The notes beneath the pieces were generated by a model. It was not told the DNA's origin and made no database searches. It saw nothing but the letters and a program-made list of their open reading frames with translations. From JAMLIN01 sp964476625 (GTDB lineage Bacteria; Pseudomonadota; Gammaproteobacteria; Burkholderiales; Burkholderiaceae_E), in contig CAYZBJ010000011.1 in assembly GCA_964476625.1 (NCBI GenBank), forward strand, positions 1-64,000: a stretch of 64,000 nt of DNA, read 5' to 3'. A program made the position numbers and the translations under genes. This document shows positions 8,197-17,728 of the stretch, piece after piece. Position 1 is the first letter of the stretch. The number at the start of each line of letters is the position of its first letter.

Positions 8197-9372
8197 TCAG
8201 TCGCGCAGGGGTGCGGCGAACCGAAGCAGCGCCCAGCAGGCGGCGCAGAGGACGAAATTACCGAGCGTCAGCGGCACCACGGTGTGGTCGAAGGCCTGGC
8301 CGATCGCATAGCCGATCGCCGCCGCAAGGATCGTGGTGATGGTGCCCAGGGCCGCCGACGCGGTGCCGGCGATATGCGCCATCGGCTGCATCGCCAGCGC
8401 ATTGAGGTTCGGCCCGACCAGGCCGAAGAGCGCCATCGCCAGCGACTCGAGCAGGATGAACAGGGCCAGCGGCAGCAGGCCGACGAGCGCGAGCAGCGCC
8501 ATCAGCCCGGTGACGCCGAGCATGCCCACCAGCGCGAAGCGCGACAGGCGCGCCGGCCCGAAGCTCATGACCAGGCGGGCATTGATGAAGGCCGCCACCG
8601 ACATGACGCCCGCGACCAGCGCGATGATCAGCGGAAACGCGACGCCGACGTCGTAGAGGTCGACCAGCACCTGCTGCGAGGACATGATGAAGGCGAACAG
8701 GATCGACATGATGAGCACCATGCCGAGGGTGTGGACGAGCGATTCGCGGCAGGCGAGGAACTCGCGATAGCCGCCGAGCACCATGGCGGCGCTGATGCGC
8801 CGACGCCGCTCCGGCGCGAGGGATTCGGGAAGCCGCCACAGGGTCCATCCGATGAGCGCCAGGCCGCAGGCGAACAGTGCGCTGAAGATCCAGCGCCACG
8901 GTGCGATGAGGAGGATCCACTGGCCGAACGACGGCGCGATGACGGGCACCACCATCAGCACCATCATCGCGAGCGACATCACCTGGCCGAGCATCGGCCC
9001 TTCGAAACGATCGCGGGCGATCGCCATCGCGACCACCCGGGGCCCGCCGGCGCCGAGCCCCTGCACCGCGCGGGCGAGCAGCAAGGTGGTGAAGCTGCCG
9101 GCGAGCATCGCCGCAACACTGCCGACGACGAAGATCGCCAGGCCGGCGAGCAGCACCGGACGCCGACCATAGCGGTCCGACAGCGGACCGTAGACCACCT
9201 GCGACGCACCGAAGGCGAGGAGGTAGGCGAGGATCACCGCCTGCCGATGATTCTCCTCGACGACGCCGAGCTCATTGGCGATCTCGGCAAGCGCGGGCAG
9301 CATGGTGTCGATGCCGAGCGCATTGAGCGCCATGCAGGCCGCGATGAAGCCGACGATCTCGGCGAAGGACAT
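8197..9372 (-). CDS. MFS multidrug-type transporter, Bcr/CflA subfamily
   Basis: 391 residues with about 12 hydrophobic segments. Motif A of the major facilitator superfamily is present after TM2 (GPLSDRYGRRPVLL), and motif C-like glycines and prolines occur in TM5 (VPVIAPSFGQWI), typical of drug:H+ antiporters of the Bcr/CflA group. It lies 44 bp downstream of the class II DAHP synthase gene on the same strand. The ATG at 9372 is preferred; a TTG overlapping the upstream stop would add a basic, non-conserved N-terminus. Confidence 0.87.
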   Translation of the reverse strand: MSFAEIVGFIAACMALNALGIDTMLPALAEIANELGVVEENHRQAVILAYLLAFGASQVVYGPLSDRYGRRPVLLAGLAIFVVGSVAAMLAGSFTTLLLARAVQGLGAGGPRVVAMAIARDRFEGPMLGQVMSLAMMVLMVVPVIAPSFGQWILLIAPWRWIFSALFACGLALIGWTLWRLPESLAPERRRRISAAMVLGGYREFLACRESLVHTLGMVLIMSILFAFIMSSQQVLVDLYDVGVAFPLIIALVAGVMSVAAFINARLVMSFGPARLSRFALVGMLGVTGLMALLALVGLLPLALFILLESLAMALFGLVGPNLNALAMQPMAHIAGTASAALGTITTILAAAIGYAIGQAFDHTVVPLTLGNFVLCAACWALLRFAAPLRD

Positions 9373-9416
9373 CGGCGCGCGCTCGCCGCGCCGGCCACGC
9401 CGGTTCTGCGCTGCGC

Positions 9417-10814
9417 TCAAGTCGCGACGGTCCGTGGCCCGAACGGCCGGCCCGCCTTGAGCATCTCCGCCACCAGGAAGGCGAGCTCGAGGCTCTGCGA
9501 GCCATTCAGGCGCGGGTCGCAGGCACTGCGGTAGCGCTGCGCGAGGTCGGCTTCGGTCAGGCGCTGGCCGCCGCCGGTGCACTCGGTGACATCGAGCCCG
9601 GTCAGCTCGAAATGCACCCCGCCCGGCCAGGTGCCGGCCGCGGCATGGGATTCGAAGTAACCGCGCACCTCGTCGAGGATGCGGTCGAAGTCGCGGGTCT
9701 TGATGCCGTCGGTGGTACTGGTGGTATTGCCGTGCATCGGATCGCAGCACCAGACCACCGGATGGCCGGCGTCGCGAACCGCCTCGAGCAGCGGCGGCAA
9801 CGCATCGCGAACCCGGCCGGCGCCCATCCGGCTGATCAGCACGATCCGGCCCGCCTCGCGGTTCGGGTCGAGCGTCGCGAGCAGCGCGCGCACCTGCGCC
9901 GGCGTCGCGCCAGGGCCGATCTTGACCCCGACCGGATTGTCGACGCCACGCAGGAACTCGACGTGGGCGCCTTCGGCCTCCCGGGTGCGCTCGCCGATCC
10001 AGAGCATGTGGGCCGAGCCGGCGTACCAGCGGTCGCTGGCGGCGTCGCGGCGGGTGAGCGCCTGTTCGTAGGGCAGGTGCAGGGCTTCGTGGGAGGTGAA
10101 GAACTCGACCTCGTGGACCTGGGGCGAATGCATCGCACCGAGGCCGCAGGCATCGAAGAAGGCGAGCGCCTCGGTGATCCGGCCCGCCACCTCGGCATAG
10201 CGCTCGCCCTGCGGGCTGCGGGCGACGAAGTCGGTGGTCCAGCCATGGACCTGGCGCAGGTCGGCGTAGCCGCCGCGCGCGAGCGCGCGCAGCAGGTTCA
10301 GGGTCGAGGCCGAATGCGCGTAGGCGCGCAGCAGGCGCGCCGGGTCGGGATTGCGCGAGCGCGCATCGAAGGCGTTGGCATTGACGATGTCCCCGCGATA
10401 CGACGGCAGGGTGCGGCCGTCGCGGGTCTCGGTGTCGGCCGAGCGCGGCTTGGCGAACTGGCCGGCGATGCGACCGATTTTGACCACCGGGCAGGCGGCG
10501 GCGAAGGTCAGCACGACCGCCATCTGCAGCATGACGCGGAAGGTGCCGCGCACCGACTCGTCGCTCAGTTCATCGAAGGCCTCGGCGCAGTCGCCGCCCT
10601 GCAGCAGGAAAGCCTCGCCGCGGGCAACCCGGGCAAGACGCTCGCGCAGCAGGGAGATCTCGCCGGCGAAGATCAGCGGCAGGCGCCGGCCGAGTTCGCG
10701 CTCGACTTCGGCGAGCCGGGCGGGATCGGGGTAGGCGGGCATCTGGCGCACCGGCTTCGCGCGCCAGCTGGCGGGCGTCCAGGCGGAGTCAGGGGGCATT
10801 GCGGGACTGGGCAT
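9417..10814 (-). CDS. class II 3-deoxy-7-phosphoheptulonate (DAHP) synthase
   Basis: 465 residues. Catalyses condensation of phosphoenolpyruvate and erythrose 4-phosphate, the first step of the shikimate pathway. Type II hallmarks are WTPASWRAKPVRQMPAYPD at the N-terminus, the metal-binding Cys76 in LQGGDCAEAF, GAMHSPQVHEVEFFTSHEAL, and CDPMHGNT near the C-terminus. A second in-frame ATG five codons in (10799) is an equally possible start. In betaproteobacteria class II enzymes are often additional to class I and can serve secondary metabolism; no such genes are adjacent. Confidence 0.93.
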   Translation of the reverse strand: MPSPAMPPDSAWTPASWRAKPVRQMPAYPDPARLAEVERELGRRLPLIFAGEISLLRERLARVARGEAFLLQGGDCAEAFDELSDESVRGTFRVMLQMAVVLTFAAACPVVKIGRIAGQFAKPRSADTETRDGRTLPSYRGDIVNANAFDARSRNPDPARLLRAYAHSASTLNLLRALARGGYADLRQVHGWTTDFVARSPQGERYAEVAGRITEALAFFDACGLGAMHSPQVHEVEFFTSHEALHLPYEQALTRRDAASDRWYAGSAHMLWIGERTREAEGAHVEFLRGVDNPVGVKIGPGATPAQVRALLATLDPNREAGRIVLISRMGAGRVRDALPPLLEAVRDAGHPVVWCCDPMHGNTTSTTDGIKTRDFDRILDEVRGYFESHAAAGTWPGGVHFELTGLDVTECTGGGQRLTEADLAQRYRSACDPRLNGSQSLELAFLVAEMLKAGRPFGPRTVAT

Positions 10815-10900
10815 CGGGGCCGGCTGGCGTGGCCTGCGGCCGCACCGGGGATTGCTGGGTCGACATTATCGCATTGGCCGTCATGCGCCCGAATCCGATG

Positions 10901-12775
10901 TCATGCGGTGCGCGCCTCGATGCGCTGCAATTCCACCAGGCGCCGGTAGATGCCTTCCTCGATACGCATCAGGCTGTCGTGGACGCCGGACTCCGCGAGG
11001 CGGCCGTGGTCGAGCACGAGGATCCGGTCGGCCGCCTGGATCGTCGAGAGCCGGTGCGCGATCGCCACCACGGTGACGCGCCCGCGCAGGCCGAGGATCG
11101 CGCGCTGCACCGCGCGTTCGGTATCGCTGTCGACGTGGGCGGTCGCCTCGTCGAGCAGCAGCACCCGGGGTGCGCCGGCCAGCGCCCGGGCGATCGACAG
11201 CAGCTGCTTCTGCCCGGTCGACAGGCGCGCGCCGGCTTCGCCGAGCGGGGCCTCGAGGCCACCGTCGAGCGCGGCGACGAAACGATCGGCCTGCGCATCG
11301 CGCAGCGCCGCCTCGATGCGCGCCGGCGACAGGCCACGGTCCATGTCGATGTTCTCGCGCACCGAGCCGGCGAGCAGGAAGGGTTCCTGCGGCACCACCG
11401 CGACTTCGCGACGGAACGCCGTTTCATCGAGCTGCTCGAGGGCGAGGCCACCGATACGGATCGACCCGCCCGTGGGCCGGTGAAAGCGCAGCAGGAGCGC
11501 GAGCAGGGTGCTCTTGCCCGAACCGGTGTGACCGACGATACCGACGAACTCGCCGGGCGCCACCCGGAAATCGATACCGTGGAGGACCTCGGGGCCGCCG
11601 GGATAGGCGAAGCGCAGCGCCTCGACCTCGATCGCGCCGTCACCGGCGCCCCCATCGACGCCATCGACGCGCCCATCGCCCCCGTCGGCATGGCCATCGC
11701 GTCCCGCATGTGGGCCAGCTCCCGCCCGGCCCTCGCCCGTGCCGACGGCCGCCGGCTCGATCTCGAGCAACGCGCGCACCCGCGATGCGGCGACCACCGA
11801 CTGCTGCAGTTGCGCGAACTGCGTGGTGAACTGGATGAGCGGCTCGACCACTCGCGCGAGCCAGCCGATGAAGGCGTAGAGGATACCGACCTCGAGGGTC
11901 GACAGCGCGCCACCGAACTCGCGCAGCCCGAACACCCCGACGATCGCCGCCAGCAGCAGCACGGCCAGGAAGTCGAGCGCCGGGCGCAGCAGCCAGGCAT
12001 TGGCGCGCAGTTCGACGCGGCGCGACTCGAGGTAGTCGGCGTTGAGCGCCTCGTAGCGAGCGGCGAATCGGCCGGTGGCATTGCTCGCCTGGAGCACCGC
12101 CATCCCCGCGGTGGACTCGGCCATCTGGGCGTTGATGTCGCCGCGCAGCGCCCTCGTGCGGGCGACCGCCGGTGCGCTGAAATGCTGGTAGGCGAACACG
12201 ATGAGCCCGACCGCAGGCACCAGGAGCGCGACCACCGCCATCAGGCCGACATCGAGCCAGGCCATCGCGGCCAGCGAGCCGGCGAGGATCACCAGGCTGT
12301 CGAGCATCACGAACAGCACCTGCACGTACAGGCCCTTGACCGCCTCGGTGTCGTTGGTCACCCGGCTGACCAGCCGGCCGCTCGCGGCGTGATCGAAGAA
12401 GCCGATCGGCAGGCGCATGACATGGCCGAAGACCCGCTCGCGCAGGCGCTGGACCGAGCGCATCGCGAGGCCGGCGAGCCGGGCGAGCTGGATGTAGCGC
12501 AGGACGCTGGCAAGGCTGCCCGCAAGCAGGGCGCCCACGAGCAGCGCGGCGATGGTGATGCCTTGCGCATGGCGCGGCAGCAGCACATCGTCGATGAACA
12601 TGCGCGCGAGGATCGGGCCGGACGCCTCGAGCAGGGCGGCGCCGGCCAGCCCGAAGACGGCGCCGAACAGCACCCGGGCATCGGGGCGCGCCGATTCGAC
12701 CAGCAGGCCGACGGCCGCGCGAGTCTCGCGCCGCAGCGAGCGCCCGGGCGGCGCGCGGTCGGATGTCGTCTTCAT
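10901..12775 (-). CDS. ABC exporter half-transporter with canonical NBD (MdlB/SmdB-like)
   Basis: 624 residues: a six-helix type IV exporter membrane domain (about 35-325), then the nucleotide-binding domain. Walker A GHTGSGKS (415-422), Walker B VLLLD with catalytic Glu543, but signature LSTGQ (518-522) instead of LSGGQ. The linker at about 344-380 is an unusual Gly/Asp/His-rich insertion. It overlaps the next upstream gene by 4 bp (ATGA), so the two make a heterodimer. The substrate is unknown; this family exports lipids, drugs or peptides. Confidence 0.9.
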   Translation of the reverse strand: MKTTSDRAPPGRSLRRETRAAVGLLVESARPDARVLFGAVFGLAGAALLEASGPILARMFIDDVLLPRHAQGITIAALLVGALLAGSLASVLRYIQLARLAGLAMRSVQRLRERVFGHVMRLPIGFFDHAASGRLVSRVTNDTEAVKGLYVQVLFVMLDSLVILAGSLAAMAWLDVGLMAVVALLVPAVGLIVFAYQHFSAPAVARTRALRGDINAQMAESTAGMAVLQASNATGRFAARYEALNADYLESRRVELRANAWLLRPALDFLAVLLLAAIVGVFGLREFGGALSTLEVGILYAFIGWLARVVEPLIQFTTQFAQLQQSVVAASRVRALLEIEPAAVGTGEGRAGAGPHAGRDGHADGGDGRVDGVDGGAGDGAIEVEALRFAYPGGPEVLHGIDFRVAPGEFVGIVGHTGSGKSTLLALLLRFHRPTGGSIRIGGLALEQLDETAFRREVAVVPQEPFLLAGSVRENIDMDRGLSPARIEAALRDAQADRFVAALDGGLEAPLGEAGARLSTGQKQLLSIARALAGAPRVLLLDEATAHVDSDTERAVQRAILGLRGRVTVVAIAHRLSTIQAADRILVLDHGRLAESGVHDSLMRIEEGIYRRLVELQRIEARTA

Positions 12776-14622
12776 GGCAAACGCCCCGAACCCGGCACGG
12801 CCGGGTCGCTAGTGGGCGAAGCCGGGCCAGGCGCCGGCGGCGCCTCGTCGTCGAGACTCGCCTGCAGTTGCTGGTAGCGCCACTGGCTGGCGTACCAGCC
12901 GTCGGCGGCGACCAGGCTCGCATGGTTCCCGCGCTCGACGATCCGGCCCGCGCGCAACACGACGATCTCGTCGGCATCCATCACCGCCGAGAGCCGGTGG
13001 CTGGCAACGATCATGGTGCGTCCGCGGGTCGCTTCGCGCAGGTGCGCGAGGATGCGGGTCTCGGTGACGGTGTCGACCGCCGAGAGCGCATCGTCGAGCA
13101 GCATCAGCGAGGCATCGGCGAGCAGCATGCGGGCGATCGCGACCCGCTGGCGCTGGCCGCCCGACAGGGTGACGCCACGTTCGCCGACCTCGGTCCGATA
13201 GCCATCGGGCAGGCGGGCAATGTCGGCGTCGAGATCGGCGAGCCGCGCCGCGGCGACGATCTCGGCCTCGCTCGCATCGGGCCGGGCAAGCGCGATGTTC
13301 TGCGCGATCGTCGCCGAAAAGAGGAAAGGTTCCTGCGGCACCCAGCCGATCGCGCCGCGCAGCGCCGCGAGCGTGTAGCCGGCGATCGGCTCCCCACCCC
13401 AGGTAATCCGGCCGGCGCCCGGGCTGTCATGGCGCAGCAGCAGGCGCAGCAGGCTGGACTTGCCGGCCCCGGTCGGCCCGACCAGGCCGAGGGTCGCGCC
13501 GGCCGGCAGCTCGATATCGATGCCCTCGAGCGCCGGCATCGATTGCCCGGCATGACGAAAGCCCAGCCCCGCGATGCGGATCGCGCCGGCGGGCGCCTCG
13601 CGCCGCCGACCATCGTCGACGACCTGCGGCGGTTCGGCGAGCAGGGGCCCGAGCCGGTCCCAGGCGGCGCGACCACGCTCGTAGAGCGAAAGCACCCAGC
13701 CGGCGGCGAACATCGGCCAGATCAGCTGGCCGAGGTACATCGAGAAGGCGGTCAGGTCGCCGACCGTGATCTCGTCGTGCCAGACCAGCCAGCCACCCAT
13801 CGCGAGGGTCAGGGTGGTGGCCGCGGCCAGGCTCAGGCCGACGGCCGGCTCGTAGGCGGCCTCCCAGCGCTGCGCGGCGAGGCTCTCGTCGCGGGCATGG
13901 CTGGCGAGCGTGGCGAAACGGGCGGTGACCGGCGCCTCCAGGCCGAGGGCCCGGACGGTACGCACGCCGGCGAGCGACTGCTGCACATGGTCGTTCATCG
14001 CGCCGAAATGATCGAGCGAGGCGCGCGAATGGCGGTGGATCCGGCGCGCGATCAGCCAGAACGCGAGCGCCATCGGCGGGAACGGCAGCAGCGCGACCAA
14101 TGCGAGGCGGGCATCGATCGCGATCGACATCATCGCGATCACCAGCACCAGGGTGACCGAACCATCGAAGCCGGCGAGCATCGCCTCGCCGGCGGCCATC
14201 TCGATGGCGTCGATGTCGTTGGTCGCCATCGCCATCAGTTCGCCAGTGCGGCGGCGCTCGAAGAAGCCGGCGCCATGGCCGGCCAGCCGCCGGTACAGGC
14301 GCACCCGCAGGCCGACCCCGAGCCGGTAGGCGGCGGCGAACAGGTACAGTCGCCAGCCGACCCGCAGCAGGTAGATCGCCACGCCCGCGGCGACGATGCG
14401 CCCGAGCCCCAGGGCCAGCCCCGCCGGGTCGAGGCGATGCGCGACGAGCCCATCGATGATGCGGCCGATCTCGCGCGGGATCCAGACGGTGAGCAGCGCG
14501 ATCGACACCAGCATCAGCGCGGCCGCGCCATAGGCGCGGGCATGCGCGCGGGCATGGTCGACGATGAGCGCGACGAGGGAGGGGTGGGACGCGGTAGGCA
14601 CGTTGGGCGGCGACTGCGGCAA
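12772..14622 (-). CDS. ABC exporter half-transporter with degenerate NBD (MdlA/SmdA-like)
   Basis: 616 residues: six membrane helices (about 30-320) and an NBD with Walker A GPTGAGKS (382-389), canonical LSGGQ (486-490) and Walker B LMLLD (506-510) followed by Asp511 where the catalytic glutamate should be. That substitution, with LSTGQ in the partner at 10901-12775, gives one consensus and one degenerate ATP site, as in other heterodimeric exporters. First gene of the two-gene operon; divergent from the ThDP enzyme at 14731. Confidence 0.9.
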   Translation of the reverse strand: MPQSPPNVPTASHPSLVALIVDHARAHARAYGAAALMLVSIALLTVWIPREIGRIIDGLVAHRLDPAGLALGLGRIVAAGVAIYLLRVGWRLYLFAAAYRLGVGLRVRLYRRLAGHGAGFFERRRTGELMAMATNDIDAIEMAAGEAMLAGFDGSVTLVLVIAMMSIAIDARLALVALLPFPPMALAFWLIARRIHRHSRASLDHFGAMNDHVQQSLAGVRTVRALGLEAPVTARFATLASHARDESLAAQRWEAAYEPAVGLSLAAATTLTLAMGGWLVWHDEITVGDLTAFSMYLGQLIWPMFAAGWVLSLYERGRAAWDRLGPLLAEPPQVVDDGRRREAPAGAIRIAGLGFRHAGQSMPALEGIDIELPAGATLGLVGPTGAGKSSLLRLLLRHDSPGAGRITWGGEPIAGYTLAALRGAIGWVPQEPFLFSATIAQNIALARPDASEAEIVAAARLADLDADIARLPDGYRTEVGERGVTLSGGQRQRVAIARMLLADASLMLLDDALSAVDTVTETRILAHLREATRGRTMIVASHRLSAVMDADEIVVLRAGRIVERGNHASLVAADGWYASQWRYQQLQASLDDEAPPAPGPASPTSDPAVPGSGRLP

Positions 14623-14730
14623 GCCGCGATTCTACCGGCGAGCGACATACCCGGGCCCGGGACGGGGCCGGGCGACGATGCGACAATCACCCCGATACCG
14701 AACCCATACGAGAATGACAGGAGACACTTC

Positions 14731-16395
14731 ATGCGCGGCCGCGACGTATTCATGCAAAGCCTCGTCGCCCACGGCGTCGAGCACATCTTCGGCAATCCCG
14801 GCACCACCGAGAGCCCGCTGCTCGATGCGCTGGCGGCCTGGCCGGCGATCGACTATGTCTGCCATCTCCACGAGGGCATGGCGGTCGGCGCGGCCAGCTA
14901 CTACGCGCGCGCCAGCGGCCGCAACGCGGTCGTGAGCCTGCATGTGGCGCCGGGCCTGGGCAACGGAATCGGGATGATCTACAACGCGCTCAAGTCCCAT
15001 GCCCCGATCGTGGTCACCGCCGGCCAGCAGGACAGCCGGATGCGGCGTCGCGAACCGATCCTCGGCCACGACCTCGCCGCCATGGCCGCCCCGGTCACCA
15101 AGTGGAGCACCGAGGTCCACAACGCCGACGAGATGGACGAGGTGATGCGCCGCGCCTTCCGGATCGCCAACGAGCCGCCCTTCGGCCCGGTGTTCGTCGC
15201 CCTGCCGATCGACGTGATGGAACAGGAAACCTCCAATCTCGCGCTCGCGCCCGGCGCGACCTGGCGCGAGGGCGCGCCCGATGCGGCCGGCATCGCGGCG
15301 GCGGTCGGGCTGCTGCGCCAGGCGAGCCGACCGGTGATCGCGGTCGGCGACGAACCGGCGCGCTGCGGTGCCGTGGCCGACCTGGTGCGCCTGGCCGAAC
15401 GGCTCGGCGCGCCGGTCTGGTCGGAGGGCATCCGCGGCCATGTGTCCTTCCCGGCCAGCCATGCGCATTCGCGCGGCGTACTGCCCTTCGATGCAGTCGC
15501 GATCCGCCGCACCTTCGAGGACGCCGACCTGGTGCTGCTGGTCGGGGGCGATTTCTTCGAGGAAGTCTGGTTCACGCCGGGACGGCCGTTTCCCGACGGC
15601 GCGAAGGTGGTCCACCTCGAATCGAACAACCGCTCGCTCGGCTGGAAACACCCGGCCGACGTCGGCGTGGTCGGCGCGCTCGGCGCCAGCCTGCAGGCCA
15701 TCGACGCAGCGCTTGCAGGGGAAGCGGACGCCGACTGGCATGCCGGTGCCGAAGCGCGCCGCGCCGCGCTTGCCGAACGCAAGGCGGCCGACACCGCCAG
15801 CTACGCCGCCCGCCTGAAGAAGGCCTGGGCGCGCGAGCCGATCTCGATGCCGAGGGTCATGGCGGAACTGCGCCGGGCCACGCCGGCCAACGCGCTGGTG
15901 GTCGAGGAATCGATCACCGCCAGCGTCGACTTCGCCGCCAACTTCCCCATCGACTCGCCGGACCTCTACCTCGGCGCGCGCGGCGGCGGCATCGGCCAGG
16001 GCGTGGCGGGCGCGATCGGCGCCGCCATCGGTCGGCCCGGCCAGCCGGTGCTGTGCATCTCCGGCGACGGTTCGGCGATGTACTCGATACAGTCGCTGTG
16101 GACCGCCGCCCACCGCGGCCTGCCGATCGTGTTCGCGATCCTCGCCAACCGCGAATACCGTGTACTCAAGCACAACCTCGACATCTACCGGGAGCGCTTC
16201 GATACCGGCGCGGCCGCCGGCTATCCGCAGATGGACCTCGGCGGCCCGGGCCTGGGCTTCGTCGAACTGGCCGCCGGCCTGGGCGTGCCGGGCGTGCGGG
16301 TGACGAAGCCCGACGAGGTCGGCGCCGCGATCGCGCAAGCCTTCGAGGCGGGCGGTCCGCGCCTGGTCGAGATCGCGATCGAGGGCAAGCGCTAG
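14731..16395 (+). CDS. thiamine-diphosphate-dependent enzyme, benzoylformate decarboxylase-like
   Basis: 554 residues in the usual ThDP order: pyrimidine domain, central domain, PP domain. GNPGTTESP (21-29), the cofactor-activating Glu48 (HLHEGM) and His71 (SLHVAPGLGNGIG) match benzoylformate decarboxylase, and the ThDP/Mg motif runs from GDGSAMYS to ANREY. The second catalytic His of that enzyme (His281 region) is not seen; the stretch reads VGGDFFEEVWF. So the decarboxylase specificity is uncertain and acetolactate-synthase-like chemistry is possible. ATG at 14731 follows ACAGGAGAC. It stands alone on this strand. Confidence 0.75.
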   Translation: MRGRDVFMQSLVAHGVEHIFGNPGTTESPLLDALAAWPAIDYVCHLHEGMAVGAASYYARASGRNAVVSLHVAPGLGNGIGMIYNALKSHAPIVVTAGQQDSRMRRREPILGHDLAAMAAPVTKWSTEVHNADEMDEVMRRAFRIANEPPFGPVFVALPIDVMEQETSNLALAPGATWREGAPDAAGIAAAVGLLRQASRPVIAVGDEPARCGAVADLVRLAERLGAPVWSEGIRGHVSFPASHAHSRGVLPFDAVAIRRTFEDADLVLLVGGDFFEEVWFTPGRPFPDGAKVVHLESNNRSLGWKHPADVGVVGALGASLQAIDAALAGEADADWHAGAEARRAALAERKAADTASYAARLKKAWAREPISMPRVMAELRRATPANALVVEESITASVDFAANFPIDSPDLYLGARGGGIGQGVAGAIGAAIGRPGQPVLCISGDGSAMYSIQSLWTAAHRGLPIVFAILANREYRVLKHNLDIYRERFDTGAAAGYPQMDLGGPGLGFVELAAGLGVPGVRVTKPDEVGAAIAQAFEAGGPRLVEIAIEGKR

Positions 16396-16419
16396 CCGGG
16401 CCGGCGCGTCGGCCCGGCT
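16394..16419 (+). terminator. bidirectional terminator hairpin
   Basis: AGCCGGGCCG (16394-16403) pairs perfectly over 10 bp with CGGCCCGGCT (16410-16419), loop GCGCGT. It occupies the 23-bp gap between the convergent stop codons of the ThDP enzyme (+) and tesB (-), overlapping both stops. No T-tract on either side, so it may need Rho or act as a barrier to readthrough. Confidence 0.6.
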
Positions 16420-17306
16420 CAGCCCGCGGCCGGCGCGCCCGGTTGTCGGTTCATGACCCGCATCACGCCTTCCTGCGTCACCACCGCGGCGAGTACGCCG
16501 TCCTCGCGGTAGATGCTCCCCTGCACCAGGCAGCGGCCATCGGTCGCGCTCGGGCTTTCGCAGGCGTAGAGCAGCCACTCGTCGACCCGGAACGGACGCT
16601 GGAACCACATCGCGTGGTCGAGGCTGGTCATGGCGAAGTACTGGGTCGCCCGGTCGATCTTGTGCGGCCGGGTCGCGGTGCCGATCAGCGAGTAGTCCGA
16701 TGCGTAGGTGAGCAGGGTCCGGTGCAGGGCCGGATCGTCGGGCACGCGCTCGATCGCCCGGAACCAGACCATCGCGACGGGTTCGCCGCCGTCGGGGTCG
16801 AGATGCGGCGGCGGCTGGACCATGCGGAAATCGAACGGCCCCTCGGCCATCATGAAGCGCGGCACCTGCACGCCGGGAAACCGGTCCATGAACTCCTGGT
16901 GCCAGGCCTTCATGTCCTTGAGGGTCTCGGGCCGCGGCACCGCGGGCATCGGCGCCTGGTGGGCGAAGCCGGTTTCCTCCCGATGGAAGGAAGCGGCGAG
17001 GTTGAGGATCTGCTGGCCGTGCTGGATCGCCACGACCCGCCGGCTCGCGTAGGAGCGGCCGTCGCGGGCCCGGTCGACTTCGTAGATGATCGGGGCAGCC
17101 GGATCGCCGGGACGCAGGAAGTAGGCGTGGAGCGAATGCGCGCCGCTGCCGTCGACCGTCCGGGCGGCGGCGGCCAGGGCCTGGGCGAGCACCTGGCCGC
17201 CGAACACCCGGGTGGTCCCGATGTCGACGCTCTGCCCCCGGAACAGGTCGGTATCCAGGGGCTCGAGCGTGAGATGGTCGATCAGGTCCTGGACGATGCT
17301 CGGCAT
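16419..17306 (-). CDS. tesB: acyl-CoA thioesterase II
   Basis: 295 residues, double hot-dog fold; hydrolyses medium and long acyl-CoA esters. Family motifs are LFRGQSVDIGTTRVFGGQVLAQALAAA, HSLHAYFLRPGD and the C-terminal SLDHAMWFQRPFRVDEWLLYACESP. The catalytic triad's Asp lies in the latter block. The ATG at 17306 is chosen by family length (about 286-290); the frame extends to 17423 without homology. It follows the DUF35 gene by 19 bp on the same strand, so thiolase-like, DUF35 and tesB likely form one operon. Confidence 0.93.
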   Translation of the reverse strand: MPSIVQDLIDHLTLEPLDTDLFRGQSVDIGTTRVFGGQVLAQALAAAARTVDGSGAHSLHAYFLRPGDPAAPIIYEVDRARDGRSYASRRVVAIQHGQQILNLAASFHREETGFAHQAPMPAVPRPETLKDMKAWHQEFMDRFPGVQVPRFMMAEGPFDFRMVQPPPHLDPDGGEPVAMVWFRAIERVPDDPALHRTLLTYASDYSLIGTATRPHKIDRATQYFAMTSLDHAMWFQRPFRVDEWLLYACESPSATDGRCLVQGSIYREDGVLAAVVTQEGVMRVMNRQPGAPAAG

Positions 17307-17325
17307 GTTCCGGTCCGTCGATGCC

Positions 17326-17724
17326 CTAGACGGGCTTGAACATCGGCACTTTCTGGCCGTCTTCGGCCGGCTTGAAGACCACCTGCACCTTGTCGCCGAT
17401 GCGGACCTGGTCGAGATCGGCATCGACGATGTTGGTGAGCATGGTCGTCCCTTCGTCGAGCGTCACGTAGGCGATCGCGTAGGGCACCGGCACCCGGCGG
17501 GTGGCCGACACGCTGTAGATCGTGCCCTTGCCCGAGGCCTCGATCCAGCCGATGTCGTCGGCACGACAATGCGGGCAGAAGGGGCGCGGATACCAGTGGG
17601 TCTTTCCACAAGCGCCGCATTTCGGAACCATCAGCCGGCCTTCGTTGGCGGCCGCCCAGAAATCGGTGTTGTCCGGGTAGATCGGGGGCGTCGGCAGGGG
17701 CCGATCCTGTGCCATCAGGGTCAT
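17326..17724 (-). CDS. DUF35 OB-fold protein with rubredoxin-like zinc ribbon
   Basis: 132 residues: an N-terminal zinc ribbon (Cys36, Cys39, Cys50, Cys53 in CGACGKTHWYPRPFCPHC) and a C-terminal OB-fold (about 62-125). DUF35 proteins partner with thiolase-like enzymes, as in ChsH2-Ltp2 aldolase or BbsA-BbsB thiolase complexes, where they help bind acyl-CoA. It starts 4 bp after the stop of the thiolase-like gene, which supports such a complex here. A second ATG at 17715 could be the start. Confidence 0.9.
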   Translation of the reverse strand: MTLMAQDRPLPTPPIYPDNTDFWAAANEGRLMVPKCGACGKTHWYPRPFCPHCRADDIGWIEASGKGTIYSVSATRRVPVPYAIAYVTLDEGTTMLTNIVDADLDQVRIGDKVQVVFKPAEDGQKVPMFKPV

Positions 17725-17728
17725 GTTC

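Noticed and set aside
8065..9534. Plus-strand ORF of 489 codons, rich in His, Arg, Asp and Gly
   Set aside because: Antisense to the MFS transporter, with the composition typical of high-GC shadow frames; similar shadows are at 10799-12877, 17723-19969 and 42644-44824.
12763..14730. Long plus-strand open frame continuous with the ThDP enzyme (1210 codons in total)
   Set aside because: This part is antisense to the ABC exporter gene, Arg/Gly-rich and without family motifs; a good ribosome site and the conserved N-terminus are at 14731.
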